A DNA stretch of 53,081 nucleotides from an uncultured bacterium (GCA_947073545.1 CAMTMP010000029.1:1-53081), one strand, 5' to 3'. Positions 26,516 through 35,664 are shown, counted from the stretch's first letter. Numbers and translations: made by a program. Notes: generated from the sequence alone by a model not told the origin.

Positions 26516-28033
26516 CTATAGTTCCAGCTCCTCAATCCGTGCGGTCAGCTCTGCCCCACGCTCGGTGAGCATCAGTTCCTCGTTGTGCCTCTGGTAGTCC
26601 TCACATCCGTAAAGACTGATAAACTTCGCGCAGTCCGCCTGCACCGTACACTCCGTCACCAGTATCAGCATCTCATTGCCGGAACCGAAGGTGTCCTCCA
26701 CAAACTGAAAGAGGAAATGCATCCGCGCCTTCACCCGTTCCGTATCCTGTTTGTACTCGGAGACTTTTGTGTCAAACTGTTCTTTCACACGGGCAAACCC
26801 GGCTGCGCCGTCCGCCGTCTCCGCAAGCCGCAGCGTCTTTTCACAGACAGAAAGGAAGCCCGCTATCGCCCTGTTTAGACGTTTATCCCGCGCGGACAAA
26901 GCCCCCGCCTTCTGCAGAGACTCCGTCGCCTTCTGCCTGCCCTGCGCCTGTTTTGCGGCAAGGGCCGAAAGCGCCTGCGCCGTCTCCCCCGCCTCCGCCT
27001 TTGCCTTCAACGCTCTGAGGGGATTCATCAGCTCACTCAATATTTGTGAATCCAGCATATTTTCGCGGATATCCTGCTGTATCCTGTCAATCAGCATCCC
27101 CATCAGGGACAGCCGCTCATCGAAATCGGCCTTTCTCGCTTTATCCTTCGCCTGTTCGCTGACTATTCCGGTCAAAATCTCCTCCGCCTTATAGTCGTTC
27201 TGATACTTCCGGTACAAGTCATAATACGCCGTAAATTCTCTGACGATCCGGTCATGCCTCAAATACTGCCCGACGAAGGACTCCTCCACCGCAATCTGTT
27301 CTTCCTCATAGAGCGCAAGCATCTCGGAGAGATCCTCCCAGCCTCTCGCCGTAATGTAGCTTTTGCCCTTCACCGTGGTCTCCACCTGATAGAAATCTTC
27401 CTTTTTCATATCCAGATAGTTCAGAATCGCCGTGTGCACGCCCCGTTCTCTCGCGTATTCCCGCCATACCGCATAGTCCGCCTCCACCTTCAGAATCTTT
27501 AACCGGTCCAGCGTCACTATGTCAAACTCCCGCACCGACTTATTGTACTCCGGCGGGTTGCCCGCCGTCACGATGACCCATCCCTCCGGCACCTGATGGC
27601 GGCCGAAAATCTTATACTGCAAAAACTGCAGCATGGAAGGCGCAAGCGTCTCCGACACACAGTTGATCTCGTCCAAAAACAATATGCCCTCCCGGATGCC
27701 GCTTTCTGCCATTACATCATAGACGGAGGCGATAATCTCGCTCATGGTATATTCCGACACGTCGTACGCCTTTCCCTCATACTCCTTATGCACGATAAAG
27801 GGAAGACCCAGCGCGGACTGTCTCGTGTGGTGGGTCATGGAATAGGACACCAGCGCGATCCCAAGCTCCTGCGCAATCTGCTCCATGATCGCCGTCTTGC
27901 CGATACCCGGCGCGCCGAGCAGAAAGATGGGCCGCTGTCTGACAACGGGTATCCGATACTCCCCCTCCTCGTCCTTTTTCAGATAAATTCTGACTGAATC
28001 CTTGATATAGTTCTTCGCATCCTTAATATTCAT
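26516..28033 (-). CDS. MoxR-type AAA+ ATPase
   Basis: The 505-residue protein has Walker A GAPGIGKT (40-47), Walker B GILFLDEIN (D121-E122) and sensor segment VIVTAGNPPEYNKSVREFD in an AAA_5-type core. About 230 helical residues follow, with an Ala-rich stretch. MoxR ATPases act as chaperones for VWA-domain partners. The ATG at 28033 overlaps the TGA of the VWA gene as ATGA, and AGGAG lies 11 nt upstream. Translation is therefore probably coupled, and the two products are likely to form a complex. Confidence 0.9.
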   Translation of the reverse strand: MNIKDAKNYIKDSVRIYLKKDEEGEYRIPVVRQRPIFLLGAPGIGKTAIMEQIAQELGIALVSYSMTHHTRQSALGLPFIVHKEYEGKAYDVSEYTMSEIIASVYDVMAESGIREGILFLDEINCVSETLAPSMLQFLQYKIFGRHQVPEGWVIVTAGNPPEYNKSVREFDIVTLDRLKILKVEADYAVWREYARERGVHTAILNYLDMKKEDFYQVETTVKGKSYITARGWEDLSEMLALYEEEQIAVEESFVGQYLRHDRIVREFTAYYDLYRKYQNDYKAEEILTGIVSEQAKDKARKADFDERLSLMGMLIDRIQQDIRENMLDSQILSELMNPLRALKAKAEAGETAQALSALAAKQAQGRQKATESLQKAGALSARDKRLNRAIAGFLSVCEKTLRLAETADGAAGFARVKEQFDTKVSEYKQDTERVKARMHFLFQFVEDTFGSGNEMLILVTECTVQADCAKFISLYGCEDYQRHNEELMLTERGAELTARIEELEL

Positions 28034-29346
28034 ATATCTGTACGCTCCTGTGTAAAAAAGTCTTCGTCCTCCAGAACAAGTCTGATCGCCCATGGCGGTA
28101 CCTGCGGCGCGTTGTCATCGTCATGAAGAAACACAAACGCAACGTCGTAATCCGGCATCTGCTCCGGATAAATCCCATATCCGTCGGTAAAGTAGATCAT
28201 CCCTTTCAGCCGCGCAAGCTCTCCCGCCTCCCGCAGCTTTTCCACATAGGAAAACACCGGACGAAAATCCGTGGAACCAAAGCCCGTCAGTTTCCCCTGC
28301 TCCATAAAGCGGTCAAACTCTTCCCGCTCCGTAATCTTCACATCCTGCTGCACCTCACTGTCGCACTGGATGATGTGCACATTGATTTTCGTAAAAAAAC
28401 TTTCCGCATCCTGCATGATATTGTAAGTCTTGCGCAAAAAAGCCTGTACAATCTCCCCCCTGCAGGAGGCGGAAGTGTCGATCGCAATCACGAAATCCCT
28501 GATTTTATTGCTGTCCTTATACTCAAGCGGCTCCACCAACGGCATATTGCCGTAGGTATCCAGCCCGTAAGTGTAATAGATATAGTCAAACTCGTCGTCG
28601 TTGACCTGTATGGATTCGCCCATAACCATGAATTTTTTCAAGAACCCGGCATAGTCATAGTGCTCCCTTGTGGCTTCCCTCAAATTCTCCTCTATGCTCT
28701 CCGCGCTGTTCTTATCGCGGCTGAAACTCTTTAAGTCCGCCTTGATGCGCTCGCTGATCTTGCGCCACTCCTCTTGGGACAGCTCCAGCTCTTCACGCCT
28801 GTCCCAGTAGATATGCTCGTCAAAGTGACACAGCTTATGCCATTCCTCCACCGCCTTTTCGGACGGCTCCTCCACCCGGAAATGCCTGTAAATCTTCTCC
28901 GCCGTCAAACCTCCCGCCTGTTTTTTCAAAATCTCCAGACGATTCTTAAGGGTGTCGTCCGTCTGCAGGCCGGTCAGATGCAGATTGATGTCCAGAATCG
29001 TGCTCTCCACGGCGATGTCGGAAGCCATATCCCAATAGAGCCTGTTCAGCTTGTCCGTCCCGCTGCTGTGGAAAAAGATACAGTGCAAAAGCGTGTGCAG
29101 ATAAAGCCTCGCCGCATAGCTCGGCGATGCCTTATATTGTCTGAGCAGCCGCACCGGGTCATAGAACAGCGTGGCGCCGTCAAACAGATGCGCGCCCGTC
29201 TGCTGCCTGCACGTGAGTTTCAGCTTCGACAAAGCCACATCCAAAAACCGCATGTTGATCAGAAGGCCGTCATGGGCAAGACGCAAAATTTCCTCTGCCA
29301 AACTCTCTATTTTCTGTTGTCTGTCGGAAATGTTCTTTGTTTCCAT
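28030..29346 (-). CDS. VWA-like protein with degenerate metallopeptidase domain (DUF2201-like)
   Basis: The 438-residue cytosolic protein has an N-terminal domain of the putative metallopeptidase type. The motif at 84-88 reads H-T-L-L-H followed by WDMASDIAVE, so the catalytic Glu of HExxH is replaced by Thr. The C-terminal VWA domain carries a MIDAS motif DTSAS (290-294), a conserved Thr region (GFGSTDF) and Asp in YFTDG. Pairing with an AAA+ ATPase through the MIDAS metal is the known logic of such pairs. The start is set by GGGAGG 9 nt before the ATG at 29346. It is the first gene of a three-gene operon. Confidence 0.87.
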   Translation of the reverse strand: METKNISDRQQKIESLAEEILRLAHDGLLINMRFLDVALSKLKLTCRQQTGAHLFDGATLFYDPVRLLRQYKASPSYAARLYLHTLLHCIFFHSSGTDKLNRLYWDMASDIAVESTILDINLHLTGLQTDDTLKNRLEILKKQAGGLTAEKIYRHFRVEEPSEKAVEEWHKLCHFDEHIYWDRREELELSQEEWRKISERIKADLKSFSRDKNSAESIEENLREATREHYDYAGFLKKFMVMGESIQVNDDEFDYIYYTYGLDTYGNMPLVEPLEYKDSNKIRDFVIAIDTSASCRGEIVQAFLRKTYNIMQDAESFFTKINVHIIQCDSEVQQDVKITEREEFDRFMEQGKLTGFGSTDFRPVFSYVEKLREAGELARLKGMIYFTDGYGIYPEQMPDYDVAFVFLHDDDNAPQVPPWAIRLVLEDEDFFTQERTDI

Positions 29347-29460
29347 GCCAATCCGCCTCCCTTCTGTCATCGCAGCCGCACAGGTTCTACTTTATGTAAA
29401 CCAGACTCCGCATCGCCGATTTCATGCTGCGGCAGCGTATTTTTATAAATGTTTTGTCAA

Positions 29461-30207
29461 CTATTTGATCCAATACAACACAAGCAGATGCACCGGATAA
29501 AAAAGGTAGAAAAACCATTTCGAAAAATGCCGCCCCTTTTTCGCCCGCTCACCATTATAAAATACCAGAACCACAACCGCCGCCACAAGGATTCCCACCC
29601 CGGAAAACGCCGCGTGGATGACGGCATACGCTGTCCACTCCCTCTGCTCCCCAAACATATAGTTCTGTGTATTCAACACCGCAAAAAGCAGATAAACCAC
29701 GCCAAAGCTCACCGCCTGCTTTCTCCGGTCTCCCGCGTTCCTGCAAAGCAGAAATGTCAGAAGCGGCGCGACAATCGGCCAATCACTGTTCACCGTGGCC
29801 AAGATCAAAAGCAGTACGCATCCCGCCTGCAACGCCGGACTGCTCACACGCTCCATCACCACAAGAATCAGGAAACAGCAAAACAGTGTATAAATCATGT
29901 TAAGACCGCGCTGTCCGAAAGCAAGCGTAAAAGGAAGCTGGGATAAAACCGCAAACAAAAACAATCTCAGCCCGTATCTGACTTTGGAACGCGTATAGGC
30001 ATAACCCTCCACCATAAAAAAGCACATCACCGGAGCCGTAAAGAACCCGATATCCTCCAAAATCTCATAGAGAAACGTCCCTCTTGTAAGAAACACATGC
30101 CCGGTGTGATTGAGCAGCATAGTGAACATGGCAATATATTTAATGACATCGCGGTTCAGTACCCGCATCCCGCCTTTCGCTGTGTCCGTCTGTATCCGTC
30201 CATCCAT
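29461..30207 (-). CDS. TraX family membrane protein
   Basis: The 248-residue protein has about eight hydrophobic helices and the TraX pattern: KYIAMFTMLLNHTGHVFL near the N-terminus, FFTAPVMCFFMVEGYAYTRS, and a C-terminal FFYLFYPVHLLVLYWIK. The plasmid F homologue acetylates pilin; chromosomal copies in Firmicutes have no established role, and acyl transfer at the membrane is a guess from the fold. No conjugation genes are nearby. ATG at 30207 has GGGG upstream; ATG at 30168 is an alternative that would give a shorter form. Confidence 0.85.
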   Translation of the reverse strand: MDGRIQTDTAKGGMRVLNRDVIKYIAMFTMLLNHTGHVFLTRGTFLYEILEDIGFFTAPVMCFFMVEGYAYTRSKVRYGLRLFLFAVLSQLPFTLAFGQRGLNMIYTLFCCFLILVVMERVSSPALQAGCVLLLILATVNSDWPIVAPLLTFLLCRNAGDRRKQAVSFGVVYLLFAVLNTQNYMFGEQREWTAYAVIHAAFSGVGILVAAVVVLVFYNGERAKKGRHFSKWFFYLFYPVHLLVLYWIK

Positions 30208-30305
30208 ATTCCGTTCCCCTGTTTTGCAGACACCGCTCTCTTCTGCCCTGCCGCTTTTTACCGCGGTTTCCACAGTCCGGCATCCCGGTCTCTTTGCTCT
30301 CATTA

Positions 30306-30365
30306 CGTTGAGATAGGCGATCCGCAGTCTATGCGGTCGCCCATCTTTCGCTCGTTCCTATCTCG
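30306..30365. repeat. Hairpin upstream of traX-like gene
   Basis: GAGATAGG and CCTATCTC form outer arms around an internal hairpin GCGATCCGCA/TGCGGTCGC. It lies in the 237-bp gap between the hydrolase and the TraX gene. Otherwise I see nothing in this gap. Confidence 0.6.
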
Positions 30366-30444
30366 TTTTATCTGCCCGCATCCGGCCCTTCTGTGTTTTC
30401 TATGCCATGCGGCCGTCCGCCATGATGTCATTTTCCGGCCTTCC

Positions 30445-31074
30445 TCACTGTACAAACGGATTATATTCCTTCTCATGACCGATGGTCGTGGATTCTCCGT
30501 GCCCGGGATACACTTTCGTTTCATCCGGCAGTGCAAACAGTTTGTTTTTTACCGATCTGGTTAGTGCACTCATGCTGCCCGTCGCCAGATCCGTTCTGCC
30601 AACCGATTCCTGAAAAAGCGTATCACCCGCAAGGAGGATACCTGCCTCCTCAAAATAATAACAGCAGCTTCCCACCGTATGTCCCGGCGTGGCAATCAGC
30701 TTACAGGTCATATCCGCGATCGTAATCTCCTCATTGTCTTTCAAATATCTGTCCGGAATCACCGTGTAAGGACGTCCCACCTGATCGGAAACGTTCGTAA
30801 CCGCATCCTCACAGAGCGCCTTCTCCTCCTCATAAGCGTAAACCGGCGCGCCCGAAAGTTCCCGCAGCCTGTTGCAGCCCCAGATATGGTCGAAGTGGGC
30901 GTGGGTCAGAAGAATCCCCTTCACCTGAAAGCCCTTCTCCTGCAGCGTCTCGTAAATATAGTCACCCTTGTCCGCCGGGTCGAAGAAAATCACATCCTTC
31001 GTGCCCTCCTTATATACAAAATAACAGTTCGTCTGGCAGATGCCCAGCATCAGCCTGCCGATTTTTAAAACAGA
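30445..31074 (-). CDS. Metallo-beta-lactamase-fold hydrolase (glyoxalase II-like)
   Basis: The 209-residue protein has the HxHxDH metal motif as LLTHAHFDHIWG, with downstream ligands in TPGHTVGSCCYY, LLAGDTLF and VYPGHGEST. This is the compact form common in Firmicutes, usually annotated as a hydroxyacylglutathione hydrolase-like thioesterase; the real substrate is unknown. The ATG at 31074 gives the normal N-terminus. It follows relA, separated by branched element B, and may be co-transcribed with it. Confidence 0.9.
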   Translation of the reverse strand, partial: SVLKIGRLMLGICQTNCYFVYKEGTKDVIFFDPADKGDYIYETLQEKGFQVKGILLTHAHFDHIWGCNRLRELSGAPVYAYEEEKALCEDAVTNVSDQVGRPYTVIPDRYLKDNEEITIADMTCKLIATPGHTVGSCCYYFEEAGILLAGDTLFQESVGRTDLATGSMSALTRSVKNKLFALPDETKVYPGHGESTTIGHEKEYNPFVQ

Positions 31075-31105
31075 CATCCTTTTTGTTCCTCTCAATTCTT
31101 CTATA

Positions 31106-31218
31106 CAGAGAATGCCGCTTTTCAGGCATTCTCTTGAGTGAAAGCGATTTGCGAAGCAAATCTAGAACTTCTTAACGAAGCAGCCCATGCTGCTGAGTTT
31201 TAGAAGTTCTTTTCACTC
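31106..31218. repeat. Branched palindromic element, copy B
   Basis: First hairpin AGAGAATGCC (31107-31116) with GGCATTCTCT (31125-31134). Then outer arms GAGTGAAA/TTTCACTC (31136-31143, 31211-31218) enclose a hairpin GATTTGC-GAA-GCAAATC (31146-31162) and a long arm AGAACTTCT/AGAAGTTCT (31164-31172, 31202-31210) capped by GCAGC/GCTGC. It starts 2 bp after the relA stop codon. Confidence 0.9.
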
Positions 31219-31220
31219 TG

Positions 31221-33536
31221 TTAGCCGGTTGTTCTCTCGATATCTATAATGCTCTCAATGGTTCTGATCTTATCAATGATCCGCTGCAGTTCCTCTTTGC
31301 TGCCGATCTCAAAGCTGACCATAATGGTCGCCGTCCCCTGCTTGTTCACTCTCGTATTCAACGCCTGAATGTCGATCTCCTTCTCGGTGAGCGCCCGGGA
31401 CACATCCGCCAGAAGGCCGTTTCTGTTGTTGGCGTAAATACTGATCTCGACCAGATACTTCTCGCCGGCCGCCGCCCCTTCCATGTGCTGCCATTCCGCG
31501 TCAATCAGGCGGTTTCTGTCTATCTCAGGAAGGCTCATAAGGTTGACACAGTCTGTCCGGTGAATGGAAATGCCCCTTCCCCTGGTAACGAAACCCACGA
31601 TTTCATCCCCCGGCACCGGACTGCAGCATTTGGAGAAGCGGACCGCCACATCATGAATGCCCTTCACCACAATGGCGCTGCTGCTCTTGCCCTGTTTCAC
31701 GCGGTTGATGCGTACATTCTCCTCAATCTCCGCTAACACCTCGGCGTCCGTCATTTCCCGCCTATGATCTTTCTCATAAAGCTCCTGCATACGGTTGATG
31801 ATCTGCCCCTCTTTGAGGGCACCGTGCCCAACCGCCGCCAACACCGATTCCCAGTTCTGGAAACCGTATTTCTTCATGACTGCTTCTTCGTAACGGCTTG
31901 TCAAGACATCCGAAGCATTGATCGATTTCGCCTTACAGTAAGCGTAAATCAACTCCCGTCCCTTGACGATGTTGTCCTCTTTCAGTTCATTCTTAAACCA
32001 CTGGTTGATTTTATTTTTGGCCTGTGTGCTTTTTACAACATTCAGCCAGTCACGGCTCGGGCCCTTGGAGTTCTGGGAAGTCATAATCTCCACCCGGTCT
32101 CCGTTTTTGATCTCGTAATCTATAGTAACAAGTTTGCCGTTGACTCTCGCGCCGATCATTTTATTCCCTACCGCGCTGTGTACGCTGTAGGCGAAATCAA
32201 TGGGCGTGGAACCAGCCGGCAGGCTTTTCACATCCCCCGTAGGGGTAAAGCAGAATACCGTGTCGGCAAAGAGGTTTAAATCATCCTTTAAGAGATTCAT
32301 AAACTCCTTATTGTCCGTCATATCCTGCTGCCACTCCAGAATCTGGCGCAGCCAGACAAGCTTCTCCTCCTCCTGCGTCTCCACCTTCCTGCCGTCAGAG
32401 GCTTCTTTATACTTCCAGTGGGCCGCAATACCGTACTCCGCCGCCTTGTGCATCTCGTAGGTGCGGATCTGGATCTCGAAGGGCTGTCCGCTGGCGCCGA
32501 TCAGCGTGGTGTGGAGGGACTGGTACATATTCGACTTCGGCATGGCGATGTAATCCTTGAAACGGCCGGGAATCGGTTTATACATCTCATGGATCACGCC
32601 AAGCGCAGCATAACAGTCTTTCACAGAATCCACAATGATACGCACCGCAAACAGGTCATAGATCTGGTCTATGGACTTATTCTGGTTTTTCATTTTCTTA
32701 TATATGCTGAAAAAATGCTTGATACGGCCGTCGATCTGGGATTTTATCCCCGCATTTTTGATATGCACACTGACCTCGTCCACAATAGCCTGAATATAAC
32801 GCTCCCGTTCGCTCTTCCTGACGGCAATTTTATCCACCAGATCATAATAAGCCTCGGGTTCCAAATATTTTAATGACAAATCGTCTAATTCCACCTTAAT
32901 CTTTGAAATGCCCAAGCGCTGGGCAATGGGAGAATAAATATCCAGCGTCTCCCTCGCGATTTCCTGCTGCTTCTCCGGCCGCATATGCTGCAATGTCCGC
33001 ATATTGTGCAGGCGGTCCGCCAGCTTGATGAGTATGACGCGGATATCCCTCGCCATGGCAAGGAACATTTTGCGCAGATTTTCCGCCTGTCGCTCCAGCT
33101 TCTCCGCGTCCTTATCGTAATTTCCGTGTTCTCCGTGAAAATTCAGCTTATCCAGCTTCGTGACGCCGTCCACCAGATGGGCCACGTCTTCCCCGAACTG
33201 TTCGCCGATCTCCTCGTCCGTCATAATGGTGTCTTCCACCACATCATGCAGAAGCCCCGCCACAATCGTCTCCTTATCCAGCTCCAGATCTGCAAGGATA
33301 ATGGACACATACAGCGGATGGATGATGTAGGGCTCACCGGATTTTCTCGCCTGTCCCTTGTGCGCGTCAGAAGCGATCCGGTAGGCTTTTCTGATCAGAC
33401 TGATATCCGTCGATGGGTGGTATTTGCGCACACGGGCAATAAGCTCCTCGTAAAGCTGCCCGGGAGTCTGAAATTCCTCTATCGATTCTATTCTGCCGTC
33501 GTCAAAAACCAGTTCTGTCTTTTCTTCTGTCGCCAT
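31221..33536 (-). CDS. relA: Bifunctional (p)ppGpp synthetase/hydrolase
   Basis: The 771-residue protein has the full long RSH layout. An HD hydrolase domain carries GLLHDVVEDT. The synthetase domain has GRFKDYIAMPKSNMYQSLHT. TGS (TVFCFTPTGDVKSLPAGSTP), a zinc-finger/helical region (RFSKCCSPVPGDEIVGFV) and a C-terminal ACT domain follow. An intact HD motif and intact synthetase loop indicate it can both make and degrade (p)ppGpp in the stringent response. AGGTGA lies just before the ATG, and a consensus promoter lies 50 bp upstream. Confidence 0.96.
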   Translation of the reverse strand: MATEEKTELVFDDGRIESIEEFQTPGQLYEELIARVRKYHPSTDISLIRKAYRIASDAHKGQARKSGEPYIIHPLYVSIILADLELDKETIVAGLLHDVVEDTIMTDEEIGEQFGEDVAHLVDGVTKLDKLNFHGEHGNYDKDAEKLERQAENLRKMFLAMARDIRVILIKLADRLHNMRTLQHMRPEKQQEIARETLDIYSPIAQRLGISKIKVELDDLSLKYLEPEAYYDLVDKIAVRKSERERYIQAIVDEVSVHIKNAGIKSQIDGRIKHFFSIYKKMKNQNKSIDQIYDLFAVRIIVDSVKDCYAALGVIHEMYKPIPGRFKDYIAMPKSNMYQSLHTTLIGASGQPFEIQIRTYEMHKAAEYGIAAHWKYKEASDGRKVETQEEEKLVWLRQILEWQQDMTDNKEFMNLLKDDLNLFADTVFCFTPTGDVKSLPAGSTPIDFAYSVHSAVGNKMIGARVNGKLVTIDYEIKNGDRVEIMTSQNSKGPSRDWLNVVKSTQAKNKINQWFKNELKEDNIVKGRELIYAYCKAKSINASDVLTSRYEEAVMKKYGFQNWESVLAAVGHGALKEGQIINRMQELYEKDHRREMTDAEVLAEIEENVRINRVKQGKSSSAIVVKGIHDVAVRFSKCCSPVPGDEIVGFVTRGRGISIHRTDCVNLMSLPEIDRNRLIDAEWQHMEGAAAGEKYLVEISIYANNRNGLLADVSRALTEKEIDIQALNTRVNKQGTATIMVSFEIGSKEELQRIIDKIRTIESIIDIERTTG

Positions 33537-33582
33537 ACATTCACCTAACCCTTATCGGATTACATAATATTACATATTAGCC

Positions 33583-33611
33583 ATTTTACGCCATTTTCGT
33601 AGTATTTGCAA
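33583..33611 (-). promoter_or_regulatory. relA promoter
   Basis: Minus strand: TTGCAA (33611-33606), 17-bp spacer, TAAAAT (33588-33583). Confidence 0.78.
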
Positions 33612-33623
33612 GAAAAATCAAAA

Positions 33624-33815
33624 TTATTTGGCGTTTTCCATTGATACACATTTTAATTCTATTGCATCTCTAGCCTTTTCAACAGCATTTAAAATATCCT
33701 TTCCTTCTGTCAAAATCTCCAGATCAGAGCCATCTACTAATATAACGATATCTGTTTTAGTGAAAAAAACAGGATATATATTTCCTCCATAGGGCAATTC
33801 ACAAACTTTTCTCAT
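33624..33815 (-). CDS. Small HicB-like protein, antitoxin remnant or orphan
   Basis: The 63-residue product resembles the N-terminal half of HicB antitoxins: a YPVFFTKTDIVILVDGSDL strand pair followed by the helix NAVEKARDAIEL. It lacks the usual C-terminal DNA-binding domain, and no hicA toxin gene is adjacent. GAGAAAAG precedes the ATG, a weak site. It may be a shortened or relic antitoxin, or a spurious frame; coding is moderately supported by the similarity. Confidence 0.5.
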   Translation of the reverse strand: MRKVCELPYGGNIYPVFFTKTDIVILVDGSDLEILTEGKDILNAVEKARDAIELKCVSMENAK

Positions 33816-33844
33816 CTTTTCTCGATATGTTAACCGATACTCTC

Positions 33845-33880
33845 AAAAAAAGAAAGAGCACCTGACAAGATACTCTTTCT
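33845..33880 (-). terminator. Terminator of the isochorismatase-like gene
   Basis: On the minus strand AGAAAGAGTATC (33880-33869) pairs with GGTGCTCTTTCT (33862-33851) over 12 bp, with two wobbles. Loop of 6 nt, then a T-run (33850-33845). Confidence 0.88.
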
Positions 33881-33915
33881 CATAATTCAAAATGCAAACT
33901 CCTTTTCCAATGCTC

Positions 33916-34407
33916 CTATGACCGCAAATCGCACAGACTTATAATCTTACTTCCTTTGCTCTCATAATAGCGCAGCATCTCATCGATTTTCTTCTTGTCA
34001 TAGCTGGTTATGCAGTCCGCCAGTACATGAACGCCATAATTAGCCTTGCACATGTTGTAACAGGTCGATTTCACGCAGGCAGCCGCATCCGCCCCGGTTA
34101 TATAAAAATCACTGATTTCATTCTGTCTGATAAATTCCGCAAACGCCTTGCTGGTCAATGCGTTTCCTTTATACTTTGTGAAAATGTTATTTGACACTAT
34201 TTTCAAATCCGAAGCAAATTCCGCTCCGGCTGTATTGGGCTTAAAGGTGCGTGTACCGGGCGACAAATTTTCATGTCTGATATAGATGACGGGAATCTCG
34301 TTATGTACAGCCCAGTCAACCGCTTGGTTGATATTGTCGATGATCTCCTTGTAATTCTTTGTTATGTCCTTTTGAATGTCAATTACTACTAAGGCTTTCT
34401 TCTGCAT
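33916..34407 (-). CDS. Isochorismatase-family cysteine hydrolase
   Basis: The 163-residue protein has the family triad: Asp9 in LVVIDIQKD, a Lys in FTKYKGNAL, and Cys in ITGADAAACVKSTC. Members hydrolyse amides or vinyl ethers such as nicotinamide; the substrate cannot be told from sequence. It diverges from a WYL-domain regulator with overlapping promoters, so that regulator probably controls it. AT content is higher than in the core genes nearby, which suggests recent acquisition together with its regulator. Confidence 0.9.
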   Translation of the reverse strand: MQKKALVVIDIQKDITKNYKEIIDNINQAVDWAVHNEIPVIYIRHENLSPGTRTFKPNTAGAEFASDLKIVSNNIFTKYKGNALTSKAFAEFIRQNEISDFYITGADAAACVKSTCYNMCKANYGVHVLADCITSYDKKKIDEMLRYYESKGSKIISLCDLRS

Positions 34408-34451
34408 ACGGTTTCCTCCCCAAAGACTGTTTTTGATTTTGTAACGCGTTT

Positions 34452-34497
34452 ATTATAACACCCGATTGTTGACAACAGTATGGCAGTAATTTATGAT
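34452..34497. promoter_or_regulatory. Overlapping divergent promoters with a palindromic operator
   Basis: Plus strand: TTGACA (34469-34474), 17 bp, TATGAT (34492-34497), driving the WYL regulator. Minus strand: extended -10 TGTTATAAT with TATAAT at 34457-34452, driving the hydrolase. The palindrome TGTTG-A-CAACA (34467-34477) covers the plus-strand -35 box and lies between the two promoters, so one bound repressor could shut both. Confidence 0.7.
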
Positions 34498-34529
34498 TTT
34501 ATAAAAAGAATTGGAAAGGCGGCTGGTCA

Positions 34530-35462
34530 ATGAAAATAGACAGACTTGTGAGCATTATTATGATACTCCTTGAAAAAAAGCGGGTAGGCGCGCAAGAATT
34601 AGCAGACATCTTTGAAGTCTCACCCCGCACCATTTACCGCGACATAGACGCGATCAATATGGCCAGGATTCCGGTTCGTTCGAAATCCGGAGTGGGCGGC
34701 GGTTTTGAAATGATGCAGGCATACAAAATTGACAAAAAATTCTTTTCAACCGATGACCTTTCCGCCCTTTTAATGGGGCTTTCCAGTCTTTCGGGCATCG
34801 CGCGGGGCGATGAAGTGGTACACGCGCTTGCCAAAGTCAGGAGTGTTATTCCCGCCGAAAGGGCAAAAGAGATCGAGTTAAAGGCAAATCAGATTTACAT
34901 AGATCTGAGTCAATGGGCCGGCACCCGCCGCATACAGCCCTATTTGGAAACAGTCAAATCCGCTTTGCAGGAAAACCGACTGCTGCTGTTTTCCTATGTG
35001 GCTCATCATGGAAAGCAGACCGTACGGACAGTGGAACCTTGTCAGCTCGTATTAAAGTCTCATCACTGGTATTTGTACGGATACTGTCATGCCAAAAATG
35101 ATTTTCGTCTGTTCAGATTATCCCGTATGTCGAATCTAAAAATACGAGATGAGACTTTTACGCCTCGACCATACCCGAAACCGGTTTTAGACTTTTCGGA
35201 CATTTTGGAAAACATGCAGATCAAAATCAAAATTCGCATTCATAAGTCCATACTGGACAGGGTACTTGACTATTGTGCCTATGAAGATTTTTCGAAAGAC
35301 GGTGACGCGTATTATCTCGTTGATTTTCCTTTCATCGAGAACGACTACAACTATGATCTTCTTCTCGGCTTTGGAAATAAATGTGAATGCTTGGAGCCGC
35401 CCCATATCCGCGAAAGCCTAAAACATAAAATACATGATCTTTCTGTTATGTACGAAAAGTAA
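34530..35462 (+). CDS. YafY-type transcriptional regulator (HTH plus WYL domain)
   Basis: The 310-residue protein has an N-terminal DeoR-like winged helix (QELADIFEVSPRTIYRDIDA, residues about 21-40) and a WYL domain (about 145-220, with HHWYLYGYCH and RLFRLSRM). A WCX-type C-terminal extension follows. WYL domains sense nucleic-acid or nucleotide ligands in several known regulators; the signal here is unknown. It likely controls itself and the divergent hydrolase through the palindrome at 34467-34477. Confidence 0.92.
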   Translation: MKIDRLVSIIMILLEKKRVGAQELADIFEVSPRTIYRDIDAINMARIPVRSKSGVGGGFEMMQAYKIDKKFFSTDDLSALLMGLSSLSGIARGDEVVHALAKVRSVIPAERAKEIELKANQIYIDLSQWAGTRRIQPYLETVKSALQENRLLLFSYVAHHGKQTVRTVEPCQLVLKSHHWYLYGYCHAKNDFRLFRLSRMSNLKIRDETFTPRPYPKPVLDFSDILENMQIKIKIRIHKSILDRVLDYCAYEDFSKDGDAYYLVDFPFIENDYNYDLLLGFGNKCECLEPPHIRESLKHKIHDLSVMYEK

Positions 35463-35621
35463 TCCGAAAGCGGTATATTGCATCTGACCATAAAATGATT
35501 TGCCGCACATATCACTGCCCCCTTCGGAATCGGAACCCCCATAACTGCGGTCTTTCGCGGTCATTCCACCCACACTCCACCCAAATTCTCCCTACAAGGG
35601 ATGTCATTCCACAACCCAAAG

Positions 35622-35630
35622 TGATATACT
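35622..35630 (+). promoter_or_regulatory. Extended -10 element before the XRE gene
   Basis: TGATATACT at 35622-35630 matches an extended -10 without a good -35 box. It lies 34 bp before the start codon. Confidence 0.4.
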
Positions 35631-35664
35631 TTATTACCGGAAAAACAATTGGAGGTACATGATC

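Noticed and set aside
31106..31218. Copy B as a tRNA or known small RNA
   Set aside because: The fold has no cloverleaf or T-arm sequence and matches only the other palindromic copies.
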